Counted from the first letter of the stretch, positions 13,552 through 21,058 are shown. The stretch: 21,219 nucleotides of DNA from JBMDXB01 sp048594975 (GCA_048594975.1 JBMDXQ010000023.1:1-21219); one strand, 5' to 3'. A program made the numbers and translations. Notes: a model not told the origin generated them from the letters alone.

Positions 13552-15081
13552 CTGAAAGTCCTGCTCGTCGTCATCGACGCGGCAACGCCGCACGTCGTCT
13601 GCCCGGCGGTGCGGACCGGCCGCTTGCCCGTCCTGCGCGCGCTGGCCGACGCGGGGACGATGCACGAGGCATCGGCGACGATCTTTCCGTCGATCACGCC
13701 CGCCGCGACGACGTCGATCGTCACCGGCGCGTACCCGGCGGAGCACGGCATCGCCGGCGCGTCGTGGTACGACCAGCAGCGCGAGGAGATCGCGTATTAC
13801 GGCGACGACTTTTGGGTGATCGCGCGCGAGGGGTTCGGCGCGTTCGTCCGCGACTTCCTGCTGCGCCTGAACGGCGATCGCCTGCTCGCGCCGACGCTCT
13901 TCGAGATGGTGGAGCGCGCCGGGCGCACGGCGGCATGCCTGAACTACCTGGTGTTCCGCGGCCTCTACCCGCACCACGCGAGCATTCCGAAGCTGATGGC
14001 CGCGCTGCCGGGCGTGCCACTGAGCGAGACGGTCGAAGGCCCGTCCACGCTGTGCCTGGGCGACTTCGTCTCCGCGCGGCACGGCCACAAGCACGCGCCC
14101 GACACCGATGGCGGCCCGTTCCACCGGTTCGGGATGGACGACGAGTCGAGCGGCGAGCTGCTCGGCGAGCTGCTGTCGGAAGGACCGCTGCCCGACCTCA
14201 CGGTCGCGTACTTCGCCGACAACGACTTCCGCAGCCACAAGGTCGGCCCGGTCGCGGCGCTGCCGGTGATCGAGCGCATCGACCGGCTGCTCGAACAGGC
14301 ATTCGATGCCGCCGGCGGCATGGATGCGATGCTCGCGCAGACGACAATCGTGCTCACGTCGGACCACGGCCACTGCGACGTGCTCGACGAGGTGTGCGCG
14401 GAGGTGCGTCTCGACCGTCTGCTCGGCGGGTTCCGGCAGGCGAAGCTCGGCGAGGCGTGGCGGCCGCGCGACGACATCATGATCTGTCCGAACATGCGCG
14501 CCGCGCAGATCTACCTGCGCGAGCCGACCCCCGCCGTGGCGCAGCGCGTCATCGCGGCGCTGGTCGGCGAGCCGCGGGTGGACCAGGTGATCTGGCGTTC
14601 TGCCCTGACGCGGCCCGGGCAGGACGGCTACACCGTTGCGACCGGTCGGGGAACGCTCGAGTTCTCGCGCAACGGATCCTCGGGATCGGCGGGAGTCGAT
14701 GCGTTCGGCAACACCTGGACGTGGCAGGGCGATGCCGACGCGCTCGACGCCTGGCAGGAAGGCCGGACGCTCATGTTCGGCCAGTACCCGAACGCGTTCG
14801 AGCGCATCGCCGGCGCACTCGATCTCGAGAAGAGCGGCGAGCTCTGGGTGACGGCGCGGCCGGGCTGCGAGTTCGAGGTGCCCGGCGGCGAGGCGCACAT
14901 CGGCGGCGCATCACACGGTGCGCTGCACGCCCTCGACTCGCTCTGTCCGGTCATCGTCGCGGGCGGGGGCGCGCGGCGCCGGCTGCCCCGGCATCTGCGG
15001 TCGCTCGACATCGCGCCGCTCTGCATGGAGATCCTCGGCATACCTATGAGGTACGCCGTCGGAGCACCGAGGAATCCCTGA
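13552..15081 (+). CDS. Type I phosphodiesterase/nucleotide pyrophosphatase family hydrolase
   Basis: This is a 509-residue alkaline-phosphatase-superfamily protein. Starting at GTG 13609 would lose the first metal-ligand strand. In the same frame upstream, KVLLVVIDAATP is clearly family sequence and begins at CTG 13552, with GAGAGG 5 bases ahead and a stop at 13540-13542. I therefore infer a CTG start. Likely metal and catalytic residues: Asp9 (VVIDAATP), nucleophile Thr49 (PSITPAATTS), Asp225 and His229 (ADNDFRSH), Asp271-His272 (TSDHGH), and His455 (GGASHGALH). The family hydrolyses phosphodiester or phosphonate bonds; the substrate here is unknown. No signal peptide is seen, so it is probably cytoplasmic. 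Confidence 0.85.
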   Translation: MKVLLVVIDAATPHVVCPAVRTGRLPVLRALADAGTMHEASATIFPSITPAATTSIVTGAYPAEHGIAGASWYDQQREEIAYYGDDFWVIAREGFGAFVRDFLLRLNGDRLLAPTLFEMVERAGRTAACLNYLVFRGLYPHHASIPKLMAALPGVPLSETVEGPSTLCLGDFVSARHGHKHAPDTDGGPFHRFGMDDESSGELLGELLSEGPLPDLTVAYFADNDFRSHKVGPVAALPVIERIDRLLEQAFDAAGGMDAMLAQTTIVLTSDHGHCDVLDEVCAEVRLDRLLGGFRQAKLGEAWRPRDDIMICPNMRAAQIYLREPTPAVAQRVIAALVGEPRVDQVIWRSALTRPGQDGYTVATGRGTLEFSRNGSSGSAGVDAFGNTWTWQGDADALDAWQEGRTLMFGQYPNAFERIAGALDLEKSGELWVTARPGCEFEVPGGEAHIGGASHGALHALDSLCPVIVAGGGARRRLPRHLRSLDIAPLCMEILGIPMRYAVGAPRNP

Positions 15082-15165
15082 TCGCTGATAATCGCTGATC
15101 CCTGATCCTCAATCGCCGATCCCGAATCGAATCCCCGAATCTCCCGAGTCCCGAACCCGAACCCG
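15082..15165. repeat. ATCGCTGATCCC-type degenerate repeat between convergent genes
   Basis: The 90-base gap between the hydrolase stop and the pdxH stop consists of drifting words: TGATCGCTGATAATCGCTGATCC, then CAATCGCCGATCC, then CCGAATCGAATCCCCGAATC and CCCGAACCCGAACCCG. The unit changes gradually along the array. No stem with a U-run is present, so it is not a standard bidirectional terminator. Confidence 0.6.
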
Positions 15166-15171
15166 TTTTGC

Positions 15172-15750
15172 TCAGGGATACAGCCTCTCGATTTTCCAGC
15201 CGCTGTTGTCGCGCGTGTAGAGGACGCGGTCGTGCAGGCGGTCGGGGCGGCCGTACCAGAACTCGATGTGCGCCGGCACGAGGCGGTAGCCTCCCCAGAA
15301 CGGCGGGCGCGGTACCCGCTGGCCCTCGAAGCGGCGCTCGAGCTCGCGGTACGCCTCCTCGAGGGCCTCTCGAGAGCCCAGTACCGCGCTCTGGTTCGAC
15401 GCCCAGGCGCCGAGCTGGCTGCCACGCGGCCGGCCGTTGAAGTACGCGTCCGACTCGTCGGCCGGCAGACGCTCGACGTCTCCCTCGATGCGCACCTGCT
15501 CGTCGAGCGCGGGCCAGTAGAAGCACAGGGCGGCCCGCTTGATCGCGTCGAGCTCGCGACCCTTCCGGCTGTTGTAGTTGGTGTGGAAGACGAAGCCGCG
15601 GGCGTCCACGCCGCGCACGAGCACGATGCGGACCGAGGGCCGCCCCTCCGGGCCCGCCGTCGCCAGCGCCGCGGGAGCCGTATCGATCTGCCGCGCCTGC
15701 GCGCGCTCGACCGCGTTGAGGAACTCGACGATCGGATCGGCACTGGACAC
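15172..15750 (-). CDS. pdxH: Pyridoxamine 5'-phosphate oxidase (PdxH)
   Basis: This is a 192-residue protein from GTG 15750-15748. The frame is open to ATG 15807, but that extension would translate a non-coding-looking repeat (15767-15791), so I prefer the GTG. PdxH oxidises pyridoxine or pyridoxamine 5'-phosphate to pyridoxal 5'-phosphate with FMN and O2 in the cytoplasm. Family motifs are complete: RIVLVRG (41-47), FHTNYNSRKGRELD (55-68), CFYWPALDEQVRIEG (76-90), SDAYFNGRPRGSQLGAW, RPPFWGGYRLVPAHIEFW and the C-terminal WKIERLYP. It needs oxygen, which contrasts with the PFOR operon nearby and hints at a facultative or microaerobic life. It is a single gene, convergent with the hydrolase. 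Confidence 0.93.
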   Translation of the reverse strand: MSSADPIVEFLNAVERAQARQIDTAPAALATAGPEGRPSVRIVLVRGVDARGFVFHTNYNSRKGRELDAIKRAALCFYWPALDEQVRIEGDVERLPADESDAYFNGRPRGSQLGAWASNQSAVLGSREALEEAYRELERRFEGQRVPRPPFWGGYRLVPAHIEFWYGRPDRLHDRVLYTRDNSGWKIERLYP

Positions 15751-15766
15751 GACGCAAGTGTATCGT

Positions 15767-15791
15767 GAAGTGGTAAATGGTAAGTGGTCAG
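15767..15791. repeat. Short GTGGTAAATGGTAAGTGG repeat
   Basis: AAGTGGTAAATGGTAAGTGGTCAG consists of three drifting copies of a GTGGTAA-like word, just upstream of pdxH. It is another short-word repeat at a gene boundary. Confidence 0.45.
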
Positions 15792-15819
15792 CCGCTGGAG
15801 GATGCAACCCCCCACTTTC

Positions 15820-16430
15820 TTATCGTCGACTTGTCGATCGCCTGGCTAACGACAGGTAGACGGGCACCCCCCCGACAAGCAGCGCCGCACCCGCGCAGGC
15901 GCGCTCCCTGGATCGGCCCGCACGACGCTCAACACCACGGCGGCAGCGATGGCGACGAACGCGGCGGGGACGAGCGGATAGCCCGGCGCGGTGAAGGCGG
16001 CGCCGGCACGGCGGTCCGGCGGATGTGTGCGCCGGAAGACGAACACGGTCGCGACGGTGAGGCCGAAGAAGATCCAGTCGGCGAACACGGCGTAGTTGAG
16101 CAGCCGCCCGTATTCGCCGGTCAGCGCAAGCACGCACGCCCACGCCGACCGCACGCCGATCGCCAGCGCCGGCGTGCGGTAGCGCGGGTGCAGGCGCGCC
16201 AGCGCGGGAAGGAACGCGCCGTCGGCGGCCATCGCGTAGTAGACGCGCGTCGGCGCGAGGATCGCCAGGTCGAGGAACCCGAAGGTCGAGACGGCAATCG
16301 CCGCGGTCACAAAGCGATCGCCCACGGGCGAACATCCGCGCCGAGCTCGGCGTAGGCGAGCGCCCCGGCCAGCGCGATGACGCCGCCGGCCACCCACGCC
16401 GAGCACCAGCGCGGGACTGTGCAGCCCTTG
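15820..16430 (-). pseudogene. Decayed amino-acid permease (APC family), internally deleted and frameshifted
   Basis: Pieces of one APC-superfamily transporter can be read on the minus strand in changing frames. HSPALVLGV is followed in another frame by WVAGGVIALAGALAYAELGA (about 16410-16330), the TM2 region. Then at about 16325 the sequence jumps to GDRFVTAAIAVSTFGFLDLAIL and continues through ALARLHPRYRTPALAIGV, FFGLTVATVFVFRR and FTAPGYPLVPAAF, which belong to the later helices (about TM8-12). Roughly the middle half of the protein is missing. A further shift near 15895 moves the end VGGVPVYLSLARR into the next frame. The true N-terminus is replaced by the GGAACCCC array. Three or more disruptions make loss of function nearly certain, barring assembly error. 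Confidence 0.8.
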
Positions 16431-16440
16431 GGCGTGTGTT

Positions 16441-16600
16441 GAGCGGTTCCTAGGGTTCCTGGGTTCTGGTTCAGGGGTTCCGCGGAACCACGGAACCGGA
16501 ACCGACGAACCCCCGAACCGACGGAACCCCAGGAACCCCGGAACCCCAGGAACTCCGGAACCCCAGGAACTCCGGAACCCCAGGAACCGCTCGTTTCAGA
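16441..16600. repeat. GGTTCC / GGAACC repeat with inverted arms
   Basis: The left arm (about 16444-16481) uses GGTTCC words. The right arm (16484-16600) uses GGAACCCC and GGAACTCC words. They meet in a perfect 14-bp palindrome GGTTCCGCGGAACC at 16476-16489. The same words recur at 19029-19080 and 19656-19738. The array lies between the truncated permease and the ADOP gene. Confidence 0.8.
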
Positions 16601-16617
16601 TACGCGTCTACGCACCC

Positions 16618-16801
16618 GTGGAACCGCTCCTGGTCGATCTCCGCAACGCCATGCGCTCGCTGCGCAGCCGTCCGGCGCTCTCCCTCCTCGCCATCGCCAC
16701 GCTGGCGCTCGGCGTCGGCATCAACACGGTCGCGTTCAGCGCGCTCAACGGCCTGCTGTTCAAGCCGCTACGCTTCCCCGAGGCGGAGCGGCTCGCGGAT
16801 C
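16618..16801 (+). pseudogene. 5' end of ADOP permease, out of frame with the rest
   Basis: From GTG 16618 the frame reads EPLLVDLRNAMRSLRSRP, then LSLLAIATLALGVGINTVAFS and LFKPLRFPEAERLAD. This is the standard N-terminus and first transmembrane helix of MacB/FtsX-like orphan permeases. At about 16795-16801 the frame diverges, and the continuation (IMTKEPGN...) is found one base out of phase. One extra base (or two missing) explains it. The downstream frame therefore lacks TM1 unless the shift is an assembly error. Confidence 0.75.
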
Positions 16802-19027
16802 ATGACGAAGGAGCCGGGCAACACCCACGGCTCGACGTCGTTGCCAGACTTCGAGGACCTCCTCCGCGCCAGCCGCACGTTCGAGTACATGGCCGCCGAG
16901 GGACGGATGGCGCTGGCGATGCGCACGCCGGCAGGCGCCGAGCAGGTCTGGGCGCTCCTCGTCTCGTCGGACTACTTCGCGATGCTGCGCGCGCGGCCGC
17001 AAATCGGGCGGCTTTTCGTCGCGCAGGATCTGGACGATCTGCCGGCGATGGTCGGCGAGCGGTTCTGGCGCGACCGCCTCGGCGGCGGCGACTCGATCGC
17101 CGGCCGCACGCTCACGCTCAACGGCCGCACCTTCTCTATCGCCGGCGTCCTGCCGGAGGGATTCCAGGGTCCGGGCGGGCTCTTCGAACCGGCGGTGTGG
17201 CTGCCGCTCGAGCGAATCGACGCGCTGAACCTCTCGTCGGCGCTGCGCGACCGCTCCGAGTCCTGGCTCGGCGTGACCGGTCGGCTGAAGCCGGGTGTTC
17301 CCTACGCCGATGCGGAGGCCGACCTGCAGGCGATCGCCCGCCACCTCGCGGCCGCCTACCCGGCGACGAACCGCGAACGGGGTGTCACGTTCAGGCCGGT
17401 CGTGCACGGCAACCCGGAAGTCCAGTCCCTGGCCCCGTTCGCCTGGATCGCGCTTGGCGTCGTCGGCCTCGTGCTGCTGATCGCGTGCTTCAACGTGGCG
17501 GGGCTGCTGCTCGCCCGCGCGGTCGAGCGGCAGCGCGAACTGAGCATCCGCAGCGCGCTGGGCGCGAGCCGCGCGCGCATCGCGCGGCAGCTGATCATCG
17601 AAGGCACCCTGCTCGCTGGTGCGGCTGGCGCCGCAGCGATGGTCGTGGCCGCCTGGAGCGACCGCCTGCTGGCTGCGTTCGCCCTGCCGTCTCCGATTCC
17701 CCAGCGGCTGCACATGCCGATCGACGCCCGGTTGATCGGCTTCACGGCCGCCATGGCGGCGGTCGCCGGCCTGCTGCCGGCGGCCGTCACCACCCTGCAG
17801 GCGACGCGTGCGCAGCTGTTCGGACTGCTGAAGTCCGACGGCCCCGGCGGCACCCGTCACTCGCGCGGACGCAGCGTCTTCGTTGTCGCGCAGGTCGCGG
17901 GATCGACGATGTTCCTCGCGGCCGCGCTGCTCTTCGTCCGCAGCTTCCTTGGGGTGGCGGCCTACCATCCGGGTTTCGACCCTGCGCGTGTTCTCACCGT
18001 GGAGCTCGCGCCCGCCGCCTACGGCTTCGACGTCGGCCGCGCCAGGGCATTCTTCGAGGCGGCGCTGGAGCGCGCAAGCGCCATCCGCGGGATCACGCAC
18101 GCGGCGCTCGGCGACCGCGCCCCGTTCTTCATCGGGTCGCCTCGATCGCTCGAGATCGCCACGGAGGATGAAGACTGCTCGCTGGTGAAGTGCCGGACCG
18201 CCTTCCGCTCCAGCGTGAGCCGCGGGTACTTCACGGCGCTCGGACTGCCGCTCGTCGCCGGACGCGACTTCACCGGGGACGAGATCGGGTCCGGCACCGC
18301 CGTGATCGTCAGTGCCGCCACCGCCTCGGAATTATGGCCGGACACAAGCGCGGTCGGCCGCTGGATGCGAGAAGGACGCGGTGGCCCGCTTCGCCTCGTC
18401 GTCGGAGTGGCAGCGGACGTACGGCGCCCGTCGCGCCCGGGGCGGCAGGCATTGGACTACTACCTCCCCCTGTCGCCGCATGACTTCGCAGCCCGCATGA
18501 CCCTGCTGCTGCGAACCGACGGCGATGTGGTGGCGGTCGCTGCCGCAATCCGACAGCAGTTGATGGCGCTCGACCCCGACGTGCCCGCCTACATCCGGAG
18601 CATGCCGCAGCGAATGGAGGTGCAGCTCTGGCCGTCGAGGACCGCCGCCGGATTCCTGTCAGTGTGCGGCACGCTCGCGCTCACGCTGGCGACGGTGGGA
18701 CTGTTCGGCGTGACCTATTACGCCGTCAATCAGCGCACGCGCGAGTTCGGCCTCCGCATCGCGCTCGGCGCCACGCCGCAGCGCGTGATGTCACTGGTGT
18801 TCCGCGAAGGGCTGATGGTGACGGCAATCGGTATCGCGGTGGGCACCGCCGCTGCGCTGGCAGCCGTCCGCGCCGTGCAGACGATGCTCTTCGGCGTCGG
18901 GCCGGGCGATCCGCTTGCCTATGGCATCACCGCGGCGCTGCAGGCGGTCGCCGCCCTCGCGGCGTGCGCACTGCCGGCATATCGCGCGACGAAAGCCGAC
19001 CCGATGATTGCGCTCCGGCAGGAATAA
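16802..19027 (+). CDS. ADOP-type ABC transporter permease (MacB/FtsX-like), N-terminally frameshifted
   Basis: This is a 741-residue frame; with the out-of-phase 5' piece the protein would be about 800 residues, usual for acidobacterial duplicated orphan permeases. Order: a periplasmic MacB_PCD domain (SLPDFEDLLRASRTFEYM, VGERFWRDRLGG, FSIAGVLPEGFQGP), then an FtsX-type three-helix block from about residue 213 (WIALGVVGLVLLIACFNVAGLLLA, RELSIRSALGASRARI). A second periplasmic domain (VSRGYFTALGLPLVAGRDF) and a second FtsX block from about 609 (LALTLATVGLFGVTYYAV, REFGLRIALGATPQRV) follow. It ends in YRATKADPMIALRQE. There is no ATPase gene beside it, typical for the family. Export or envelope-stress roles are assumed for relatives; the substrate is unknown. 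ATG 16802 lacks a clear ribosome binding site, so functional translation from it is doubtful. Confidence 0.85.
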   Translation: MTKEPGNTHGSTSLPDFEDLLRASRTFEYMAAEGRMALAMRTPAGAEQVWALLVSSDYFAMLRARPQIGRLFVAQDLDDLPAMVGERFWRDRLGGGDSIAGRTLTLNGRTFSIAGVLPEGFQGPGGLFEPAVWLPLERIDALNLSSALRDRSESWLGVTGRLKPGVPYADAEADLQAIARHLAAAYPATNRERGVTFRPVVHGNPEVQSLAPFAWIALGVVGLVLLIACFNVAGLLLARAVERQRELSIRSALGASRARIARQLIIEGTLLAGAAGAAAMVVAAWSDRLLAAFALPSPIPQRLHMPIDARLIGFTAAMAAVAGLLPAAVTTLQATRAQLFGLLKSDGPGGTRHSRGRSVFVVAQVAGSTMFLAAALLFVRSFLGVAAYHPGFDPARVLTVELAPAAYGFDVGRARAFFEAALERASAIRGITHAALGDRAPFFIGSPRSLEIATEDEDCSLVKCRTAFRSSVSRGYFTALGLPLVAGRDFTGDEIGSGTAVIVSAATASELWPDTSAVGRWMREGRGGPLRLVVGVAADVRRPSRPGRQALDYYLPLSPHDFAARMTLLLRTDGDVVAVAAAIRQQLMALDPDVPAYIRSMPQRMEVQLWPSRTAAGFLSVCGTLALTLATVGLFGVTYYAVNQRTREFGLRIALGATPQRVMSLVFREGLMVTAIGIAVGTAAALAAVRAVQTMLFGVGPGDPLAYGITAALQAVAALAACALPAYRATKADPMIALRQE

Positions 19028-19028
19028 G

Positions 19029-19080
19029 AGGGTTCCGGAGGGTTCCGGGGTTCGGGGTTCCGGGGGTTCCGGGGTTCTGG
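19029..19080 (+). repeat. GGGTTCCGG repeat arm
   Basis: Six near-copies of GGGTTCC(G/C)G directly follow the ADOP stop codon. They are in the orientation opposite to the GGAACC words at 19656-19738, so the two arms bracket the four-helix-bundle gene as an imperfect inverted repeat. Confidence 0.75.
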
Positions 19081-19224
19081 TTTGCGAAGGTTCACGTTCG
19101 TTCCAAGGAAAGGAACGGCATCCGGACGCGGATTGCGGTACGCAGAGATTGCGCCCATTCGAGGGTCAGGTCGCGACTTGTCGGGCCACACGCGCGACGG
19201 CACGGTCGTCGCACCCTCACGGGC

Positions 19225-19755
19225 ATGGCGGGCGTCCGGAACTTCGAAGAGCTCCACGCGTGGCAGCTGTGCGTCGAACTGCGCGACCTGGTGTACCGGA
19301 TGACCGACAGCGGTCCGGTGCTCGCGGACTTCCGCTCCAGAGAACAGCTGAGAGACGCGGCGGCGGGCCCAGCGAGAAACATCGCCGAGGGATTCGGCCG
19401 CTTCGAGCCCAGCGAGTTCGCGAACTACACGCGATTTGCGAAAGCGTCTCTTATGGAGACGCAAAACCACCTCCGTCACGGCGAATCCGCCGGTTACTTC
19501 GTTCGATCGGACGTGGCGGATGCGATGCGCCTGTCGAAGCGCGCGCTCGGGGCGACGAAGGCTCTGCACCGGTATTTGCGCTCGTGTCGGGGCGATTGCC
19601 GTGGGATCCAAGGTACGCGCAGCACGGAGAGAGGAGCAGGAATCCGCCGTCGGCGAAGAACCGCGAGAACCCTCCACGAGGCCAGAGAACCCAAGGAACC
19701 CAGAGAACCCCGGAACCCGAGGAACCCCGGAACCACAAGTGATCTCTTAACCTAG
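19225..19755 (+). CDS. Four-helix-bundle protein (23S rRNA intervening-sequence protein type), with repeat-encoded tail
   Basis: From ATG 19225 the first about 125 residues match the bvIVP/four-helix-bundle family. The motifs are FEELHAWQLCVELRDLVYRM, LADFRSREQLRDAAAGPARNIAEGFGRFEPSEFANYTRFAKASLMET and LHRYLRSC, with the characteristic NIAEG. These small proteins form pentameric helical bundles, are often found as lone genes or in rRNA intervening sequences, and have no settled function. Family members end at about this length. Here the frame runs on for about 50 residues into REPKEPREPRNPRNPG, which is translated from the GGAACCCC repeat, before stopping with TAG at 19753-19755. That stop overlaps the TAG of the convergent response regulator in a CTAG. 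The tail is probably non-native. Confidence 0.7.
   Translation: MAGVRNFEELHAWQLCVELRDLVYRMTDSGPVLADFRSREQLRDAAAGPARNIAEGFGRFEPSEFANYTRFAKASLMETQNHLRHGESAGYFVRSDVADAMRLSKRALGATKALHRYLRSCRGDCRGIQGTRSTERGAGIRRRRRTARTLHEAREPKEPREPRNPRNPGTTSDLLT
19656..19738 (-). repeat. GGAACCC repeat arm
   Basis: Words GAACCCAAGGAACCCAGAG, GAACCCCGGAACC and CGAGGAACCCCGGAACC follow one another at the 3' end of the four-helix-bundle frame. It is the inverse complement of the 19029-19080 arm and the same family as the array at 16441-16600. Confidence 0.75.
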
Positions 19756-20423
19756 ACCGCCAGCCTGTCGACGATCGTTCTCCACGTGCGGGCGGCAGGG
19801 GTCGCATCCGAGGCGAGCGCGGCGCCACAAAGAAGCGTTTCGCCGCCTTCCGATGCGCGCGACCACACCGGTTCGACCTCCAAATGCAGCCCGATCCCGG
19901 CAACTTCCACGTCGAAGCTGGGCTTCAGCTGCTGCATGACCGGCATCTCGAGCCGCAGGCCGCCGTAGCTCACGTCGATCACCGCAGCCGGCCTGCCGTC
20001 GGCCGTGACGCGAAATCCGCCGACCACGCGCTTGCGCGGCCACCGCCGCTGGCGGCGGACGGTGGTCAGCGACTCGGCGACGAGCTTGAGGAAGGGACCG
20101 GGCTGGATCGGCTTGCGGACGAAGCGGGCGCCGTAGCGTCCGGCTTCGAGCTCGAGCATCGGCTCGTCGTAACCGGTGATGATGATCGTCGCCATGTCGG
20201 GGAAGTCGCGGGTGGTCTGGCGGACCAGGTCGATCCCGTTGTAGCCGCGGAGGCGGACGTCGGCGATCAGCAGGTCGTACGACGAGAGCGACAGCAGACG
20301 CTTGGCGGCCTCGTAGGTGGCGGCGCCGGTGACGAGATACCCGGCGTCGCGCAGCACTTCCACGAGCCCTGCGAGCGCATGCTCGTCGTCATCGAGGACC
20401 AGTATCCGGAATGGTAGTTTCAT
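19752..20423 (-). CDS. Response regulator with REC and PilZ domains
   Basis: This is a 223-residue protein. Residues 5-122 are a receiver domain: acidic pocket Asp11-13 (VLDDDEHA), phospho-acceptor Asp55 (LLIADVRLRGYNG), switch Thr83 (IIITGYDEP) and Lys104 (FVRKPIQPG). Residues 127-220 look like a PilZ cyclic-di-GMP-binding domain: a basic RRWPRKRV start, then DVSYGGLRLEMP at 150-161 (the D-x-S-x-G-G motif). It would couple a phosphorelay to cyclic di-GMP, for example in motility or surface behaviour. The partner histidine kinase is not in the window; the HD-GYP protein is 17 kb away and not demonstrably linked. ATG 20423 has no strong ribosome binding site. Confidence 0.88.
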   Translation of the reverse strand: MKLPFRILVLDDDEHALAGLVEVLRDAGYLVTGAATYEAAKRLLSLSSYDLLIADVRLRGYNGIDLVRQTTRDFPDMATIIITGYDEPMLELEAGRYGARFVRKPIQPGPFLKLVAESLTTVRRQRRWPRKRVVGGFRVTADGRPAAVIDVSYGGLRLEMPVMQQLKPSFDVEVAGIGLHLEVEPVWSRASEGGETLLCGAALASDATPAARTWRTIVDRLAV

Positions 20424-20552
20424 GGCGGGGCGGGGAGCGTGACCGCTGGCCTGGGCCCGGGCAAAGTCGATGCCGTCCGGCGGTGACGCGGTACCCGGCG
20501 CGAACGGCTCCCCTTTGGCGCCCGGTGCAATGCTACCCGTTCCGAATCCGTA

Positions 20553-20573
20553 AGCCGACGGAAAAATTCGGCT
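20553..20573 (-). terminator. Hairpin between unknown gene and response regulator
   Basis: AGCCGA and TCGGCT form a 6-bp stem around a 9-base loop, 14 bases past the stop of the 20587-20940 gene on its strand. There is no trailing U-run, so a terminator role is uncertain. Confidence 0.25.
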
Positions 20574-20586
20574 GTGGAGTCACGAG

Positions 20587-20940
20587 CTAGTGCACCACCG
20601 ACGGCCGGGGGCTCGCGGCGGCGATCACGCGGGCGATCATCCCATTCAGCCGGGACTGCGGGATGTCGAACGGGCCCGCCACGGCGGCGCCCATCGGGAT
20701 TTCGACTGCGATGACCACGCCTCCCTCGGTGGGCTCGACGATCCAGCTGAAGCCCCGCAGCGCAACGAAGGTGCTGGAGTCCTGCGGGTTGCGTGCACGG
20801 TTGATCGCGAGCAGGATGGACTTCAGGACCGTCGCGACGTCGGACTCGGTCCAGCGCGGCGGGTCGTTGCCGTCATGGCGCAGGCGCTCCGTCGTGGCCT
20901 CGTTCTGCTCGCGCAGCACAATCTCGACGTCGAAGGTCAT
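20587..20940 (-). CDS. Small cytoplasmic protein of unknown function
   Basis: This is a 117-residue protein from ATG 20940-20938. The frame is open to 20979, but MTFDVEIVLREQN is a more natural N-terminus. No signal peptide, membrane span or cysteine motif is present. The middle (SDVATVLKSILLAINRARN) looks helical. The part SSTFVALRGFSWIVEPTEGGVVIAVEIPMGAAVAGPFDI looks like an antiparallel sheet, and the end RLNGMIARVIAAA is a helix. I do not recognise the family. It lies upstream of the response regulator on the same strand with a 163-base gap, so co-transcription is possible but not shown. Confidence 0.6.
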   Translation of the reverse strand: MTFDVEIVLREQNEATTERLRHDGNDPPRWTESDVATVLKSILLAINRARNPQDSSTFVALRGFSWIVEPTEGGVVIAVEIPMGAAVAGPFDIPQSRLNGMIARVIAAASPRPSVVH

Positions 20941-21000
20941 GATCCAGGCGACGCGCCTGCTCTCCCTCAGTATAGCCACCCCCCCAGATGCGAATCTGTG

Positions 21001-21030
21001 TTCACCGACCTAGGTCTGCCGTATTATGTC
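21001..21030 (+). promoter_or_regulatory. Candidate promoter with a 10-bp palindrome in the spacer
   Basis: TATTAT (21022-21027) is a good -10 box and TTCACC (21001-21006) a weak -35 box 15 bases upstream. Between them sits the perfect palindrome GACCTAGGTC (21007-21016), which would be well placed for a repressor. It would drive the exported-protein gene at 21178 with a leader of about 140 bases. Confidence 0.35.
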
Positions 21031-21058
21031 ACCAGGCTGCCGGGCGCTCGTCACTGCT

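Noticed and set aside
12109..14898. Minus-strand frame of 929 codons
   Set aside because: Only its last 152 codons (BON protein, start 12567) are real. The rest is an Arg/Val/His-rich shadow opposite the DUF2071 and hydrolase genes, a GC-rich codon-phase effect.
16307..16615. Minus-strand frame of 102 codons starting in the GGAACC array
   Set aside because: Its N-terminal two thirds (GSGVPGVPEFLGFRGSWG) is translated repeat. Only the last about 25 codons are a fragment of the permease pseudogene.
16790..16805. Programmed ribosomal frameshift in the ADOP gene
   Set aside because: No slippery heptamer or downstream structure is apparent, and the family normally uses one frame.
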